Below, one piece after another: positions 61,185 to 64,000 of a stretch of DNA of 64,000 nucleotides. Origin of the DNA: Ruminococcus sp. (GTDB lineage Bacteria; Bacillota; Clostridia; Oscillospirales; Ruminococcaceae); the NCBI GenBank assembly GCA_017961625.1, contig JAGCWY010000041.1:54980-118979 (forward strand), read 5' to 3'. The notes under the pieces are model-generated. The model was not told the origin of the DNA and ran no database searches. It saw only the letters and a program-made list of their open reading frames with translations. The first letter of the stretch is position 1. Each line of letters begins with the position of its first letter. The translations under genes were made by a program, and so were the position numbers.

Positions 61185-61469
61185 TTATAAGTCAATCGAC
61201 ATTCCCTGAGATTCTTCGATTTCAGGTTCTTCGTCCTCAGTCTGCTGAACTACATGAAAGCTGTCAACACCGGGAATTATAGAAAGAGAACTGCCATTGC
61301 TCCATCTCGTCATGACCTGTCCGGCATCATCCACTCCTATGACCTCACCGATAGTACCGGGAGGGATAGGTCTGGTGTCTTCATTCATGCTGTCACAGCA
61401 TATCTTTGTTCCTTTCGGGTACTGCTGTCTCAGCCGTTCAACCTGTTCTCTTGAAGGGAATCCTCTCAT
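61185..61469 (-). CDS. DUF4314 protein with GM-type tail
   Basis: 94 residues. The DUF4314 block is clear: PSREQVERLRQQYPKGTKIC, PIPPGTIGEVIGVDDAGQVM and TRWSNGSSLSIIPGVDSFHV, an SH3-like barrel. An acidic extension follows, ending IEESQGMSIDL. Such small proteins are common in conjugative elements of gut Firmicutes; their role is unknown. Confidence 0.8.
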   Translation of the reverse strand: MRGFPSREQVERLRQQYPKGTKICCDSMNEDTRPIPPGTIGEVIGVDDAGQVMTRWSNGSSLSIIPGVDSFHVVQQTEDEEPEIEESQGMSIDL

Positions 61470-61478
61470 ATTATCGCC

Positions 61479-61982
61479 TCACATTTCCATAGACATTCCC
61501 TCGTCCTCAGATTCTTCCATATCTTCGGATTCGTCGAGGTCTTCATCTTCATCCTCGTCAAGCTCATCAACGTCATCCTCAGACAGTTCTTCGTCCTCGT
61601 CCTCATCGAGTTCTTCTTCCTCATCTTCGTCAGGCCCGTCTTCGGACTGCTGCTTTTCAGCCATTGCCTGCTGTTCCTCGTAATCACGGTCGAGCTCGTC
61701 CTCGATAAGACCGATGACGAACTGCTTCTGTGTCATGTGATGTCTCTCAAGGTAGTCCTTGATCTGATTGAAGAGGTCCTCCGGGACCTGAAAAGCCATT
61801 GTACGCATATTTCCCATAAATCTTTCCTCCTTGATAGTTGTCTTGGGGTGGAGCTCGTCATCAAGAGCTTTTGATACAAACTCCGCCATTGTAATTCCGT
61901 TTTCTTCAATGAACTTTCTGACCTGGGCATGAAGGTCAGCGTCGATTTTAACTGTTATGCCCTTTTTCTCATTTTCTGACAT
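61479..61982 (-). CDS. Double ribbon-helix-helix protein with long acidic GM tail
   Basis: ATG at 61982 (167 residues) suits AGAGGAG better than 61988. Two RHH-like units in tandem: GITVKIDADLHAQVRKFIEE and, at about 60-100, MAFQVPEDLFNQIKDYLERH. Then about 55 residues made almost only of Asp/Glu, and EGMSMEM at the very end. It combines a DNA-binding head with the most acidic tail in the set. It could package with or coat transferred DNA, or control the operon. Confidence 0.75.
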   Translation of the reverse strand: MSENEKKGITVKIDADLHAQVRKFIEENGITMAEFVSKALDDELHPKTTIKEERFMGNMRTMAFQVPEDLFNQIKDYLERHHMTQKQFVIGLIEDELDRDYEEQQAMAEKQQSEDGPDEDEEEELDEDEDEELSEDDVDELDEDEDEDLDESEDMEESEDEGMSMEM

Positions 61983-62115
61983 TCTCATCGCTCCTCTCCA
62001 AGAGCTTCTTAATAGCTCTTTCTGTCAGTTCGTCTGCGGTTATTCCTTCTTTCTCCGCGGCTTTCTCGATTGCTTCTGAAAACTGCGGAGGTATAGATAT
62101 CTCGATTTTACTCAC
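61969..62115 (-). CDS. 48-residue RHH-type protein
   Basis: GTG start at 62115 overlapping the upstream stop (GTGA), with GGAGATGAG before it. VSKIEISIPPQFSEAIEKAA, then EKEGITADELTERAIKKLL: beta strand, two helices, a CopG/RHH fold. Shares the family of the next gene. Probably a small DNA-binding regulator. Confidence 0.65.
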   Translation of the reverse strand: MSKIEISIPPQFSEAIEKAAEKEGITADELTERAIKKLLERSDENVRK

Positions 62116-63290
62116 ATACTCATCTCCATATCCTGTGTATTATCGCTCATGTACTCGTCCTCAGTAACAAGAGCCCATGAATCATCGTCCGACCAGAAGC
62201 TGATATTGATCTCACCGTTTTCAGTCCTCATGTACTTCTGCTCCAGTGATTCGCCCCAACCGTCACTCAGCTGACCGATGCAGTAGTCTGTGAACCTTTC
62301 CATTGACTCATCGGAAAGCTCACCGATTATCTTGGCTGTTATGACTCCTGTCAGCTCGCCGTTTATTACCTCTACTGTACAGTGTGCGGAATATACCTTT
62401 TCGGCTATCTCATCATCGGGGCCTTCGGGATGATACCAATGCATAAGACCTCTTTCATGCTCCGCAGGAAGGTCATTTTCATAGATGAATGCATTGATAT
62501 CGTCGGCATATCCAGCCACATCAACATTATCGAGAATGCAGTTGTCCTTCGGATAGTCCTCAATATACTGGTATATCTCTATAGGACAGCATAGTCTTAT
62601 TTCATTAAGATGTGTGGCACGATATTGGTCATAGATGGTCTTAGCCTGCGGAATATATTGAGCATATCTGGCGTAGCTGCTGCCCTCAGAGTTTATAACG
62701 ATACCGTCGCCGAAGTCTTTGTCGTAGATGAGAATACAGTGGCACATACCATTGCTGTCTGCATACATAACATCGCTGTACTTAGCTATGAGCGGTTCGT
62801 CCTGAAGAGGAGCATTCGCTAAAGCCTTGAATTTCGAGTGGCTGACAGGGACAGCCTTTTCGATGATACAGCCCTTAACTGCAAATTCGGTCGGCTTTCT
62901 TTCAAGGCTCGTGTTTAGCACCAGCTTATCTGAAAACTCCATAAATCGGTCTGCAAACAGCTTTTTTATGCCGTTTATGCAATGAGCATCGCTGTTGAGC
63001 AGTATCCTCATCATATTATCCCTGTCGGAAGCTTTATCAAAAACCTGACACAGCTTATTAAGTTCAGCAAGGTTATCGTTATCGCAGATCCTGTCGATGA
63101 CAATGTCGCCGAGCGGATCCTCGGTGTATAGTCCGATAAGGTAATTATGCCCGACATTGCTTTTGAGTGTGAGCCTTTCAGGGGATATGTCGATACCAGC
63201 CTTTCTCAGCTCCGCCGCCAGTTCGTGACAGCTTTTGGGCAATTTAATGATAATATCCTTATCATTACTGAGAATATTTACTCTTAACAT
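62112..63290 (-). CDS. Composite cytoplasmic protein with GM-type tail
   Basis: 392 residues. The first 60 residues (VNILSNDKDIIIKLPKSCHE, LAAELRKAGIDISPERLTL) resemble the start of ArdA-like or DUF6329-type proteins. The last 100 residues (ELTGVITAKIIGELSDESME, LSDGWGESLEQKYMRTENGE, ISFWSDDDSWALVTEDEY) are clearly paralogous to the C-terminus of the next gene upstream (ASDGWGEGFEQ, VSFYDTCGAWEFMTEEEV). It ends DNTQDMEMSM, a shared tail. Function unknown. Confidence 0.65.
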   Translation of the reverse strand: MLRVNILSNDKDIIIKLPKSCHELAAELRKAGIDISPERLTLKSNVGHNYLIGLYTEDPLGDIVIDRICDNDNLAELNKLCQVFDKASDRDNMMRILLNSDAHCINGIKKLFADRFMEFSDKLVLNTSLERKPTEFAVKGCIIEKAVPVSHSKFKALANAPLQDEPLIAKYSDVMYADSNGMCHCILIYDKDFGDGIVINSEGSSYARYAQYIPQAKTIYDQYRATHLNEIRLCCPIEIYQYIEDYPKDNCILDNVDVAGYADDINAFIYENDLPAEHERGLMHWYHPEGPDDEIAEKVYSAHCTVEVINGELTGVITAKIIGELSDESMERFTDYCIGQLSDGWGESLEQKYMRTENGEINISFWSDDDSWALVTEDEYMSDNTQDMEMSM

Positions 63291-63299
63291 ACAGCCACT

Positions 63300-64000
63300 T
63301 CACATTCTCATGCCTACGTCTTCGGACGGCAACTCAGGAGCCGCCTTTACTTCTTCCTCGGTCATAAACTCCCATGCACCGCAGGTATCGTAGAAACTAA
63401 CATAGATGTCTCCCTCGGAAGTGTGGATCTCATGCTGCTCAAAACCTTCGCCCCAGCCGTCTGAAGCCTGTCCGGAAAGCTCATGAAGCAACTCGTCATA
63501 CTCATAGCTGTCAAGTTCACCGCAGATCTGGCAGGTAAACACTCCCATGAGCCTGTCGCCGACCTTCTCAACAGAGGGGAATATGGAATAAAACTTATTG
63601 GCGAAACGCTTTCTGTCGCCAAGGTAAGCCATTATACCACGATTTTCTTCCTCGTCACACTGGTACGCCTCGATTGCATCGCTGATCTCACTTTGGTACT
63701 CAAGGATCTCAAAGTCTGAGAGCTCCTCGGTATCTTCGAGGAACTCTTCTTCCTCATCTTCATCAAATGAAGGCTGAATCTCACGCTTAACTTTAAGGGG
63801 ACAGTAGAATTTCAGCTCTGTGAGATTCTTTGCCTCAACATGAATATCCGGCTGAAAGTCAACTCCGATGTCTGTGTTTTCCGCTATTGAGATATCATCT
63901 CTCATTGCGAGCTGCTGTACGATTGCATTTTTGACAAGGCTTTCTACTTCAACCATGTCTATCATATCAGCCGATGTGAAGTCCGTCTTATCGGTATGAG
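63300..64000 (-). CDS. Paralogous composite protein with GM-type tail (start uncertain)
   Basis: The frame has ATG at 63965, but no good ribosome-binding site and stays open to the window edge, so the gene may start outside. Visible part about 221 residues: an acidic spacer (SFDEDEEEEFLEDTEELSDF) and a C-terminal domain with ASDGWGEGFEQHEIHTSEGD and YVSFYDTCGAWEFMTEEEV that pairs with the neighbouring protein. It ends PSEDVGMRM, one of the cleanest shared tails. Confidence 0.6.
   Translation of the reverse strand, partial: HTDKTDFTSADMIDMVEVESLVKNAIVQQLAMRDDISIAENTDIGVDFQPDIHVEAKNLTELKFYCPLKVKREIQPSFDEDEEEEFLEDTEELSDFEILEYQSEISDAIEAYQCDEEENRGIMAYLGDRKRFANKFYSIFPSVEKVGDRLMGVFTCQICGELDSYEYDELLHELSGQASDGWGEGFEQHEIHTSEGDIYVSFYDTCGAWEFMTEEEVKAAPELPSEDVGMRM

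Noticed and set aside
61479..61700. Ser-rich plus-strand ORF opposite the acidic tail
   Set aside because: A shadow of Asp/Glu codons read backwards.
1..64000. CRISPR arrays, tRNA or rRNA genes
   Set aside because: No regularly spaced repeats of CRISPR size and no tRNA- or rRNA-like blocks were seen on reading both strands.

Overview
The window looks like an accessory stretch of a gut Clostridia genome, most likely a Ruminococcus-type host. The pointers are the agr system, SpoVG, a class B sortase with a Cna-B/SpaA-type surface protein, Thr-rich extracellular linkers, and conjugation genes of the Tn1549-like type common in gut Firmicutes. No rRNA, tRNA, CRISPR array or core housekeeping gene was seen. 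Almost every gene is on the minus strand. The left 28 kb is visibly AT-rich and the right 35 kb is more balanced in base composition.

Layout. (1) 1-10.1 kb is a defence island: a truncated AAA ATPase, a TnpV-like remnant, a very large PD-(D/E)xK nuclease-like/STAND NTPase (Avs-like), an OLD-family ATPase-TOPRIM with a four-helix membrane partner, and a Cys/His cluster protein. (2) 10.2-17.8 kb holds four exported proteins of unknown role, interrupted by a group IIC-like intron sitting behind a terminator hairpin, with fragments of other introns on both sides. (3) 17.9-23.8 kb is a small mobile module: large serine recombinase, three tiny proteins, a DinG-like helicase, MazF, a structured possibly HEARO/omegaRNA-like non-coding stretch, and a sigma-like HTH protein. 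(4) 24.2-27.6 kb carries an XRE regulator and a complete agrACBD quorum-sensing locus whose peptide has Ser where Cys is expected. (5) 27.7-29.2 kb is a tyrosine integrase framed by a perfect 19-bp inverted repeat. (6) 29.2-64 kb is a conjugative element: MobL relaxase with Sel1 repeats, candidate oriT, VirB4, PrgI, VirB6, VirD4, a VirB2-like protein, cell-wall hydrolases, sortase plus adhesin, DNA adenine and cytosine methyltransferases, an AbiE pair, HEPN and HipA-like proteins, and many composite proteins of the kind called polyvalent.

How it may work together. The strongest new signal is a shared C-terminal tail. Twelve unrelated cytoplasmic proteins of the conjugative element (ArdA-like, HEPN, HipA-like, SpoVG, pentapeptide repeat, DUF3849/YodL/DUF3846, YubB/LPD28-like, DUF4314, RHH and others) end in an acidic stretch followed by a Gly-Met-x-Met-type terminus. 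The membrane and secretion proteins, sortase substrate and methyltransferases lack it, and the relaxase ends in a loosely similar Gly-Ile-Glu-Met-Tyr. I infer that it is a translocation tag read by the VirD4 coupling protein, so that a cargo of anti-defence and toxin-like proteins accompanies the DNA into the recipient.

A second signal is a 21-bp-spaced repeat of the type TTYAGGACA. It occurs upstream of the agrBD promoter and of two promoters for exported proteins, which suggests a local AgrA regulon. All functional statements rest on reading motifs by eye; no database search was run.
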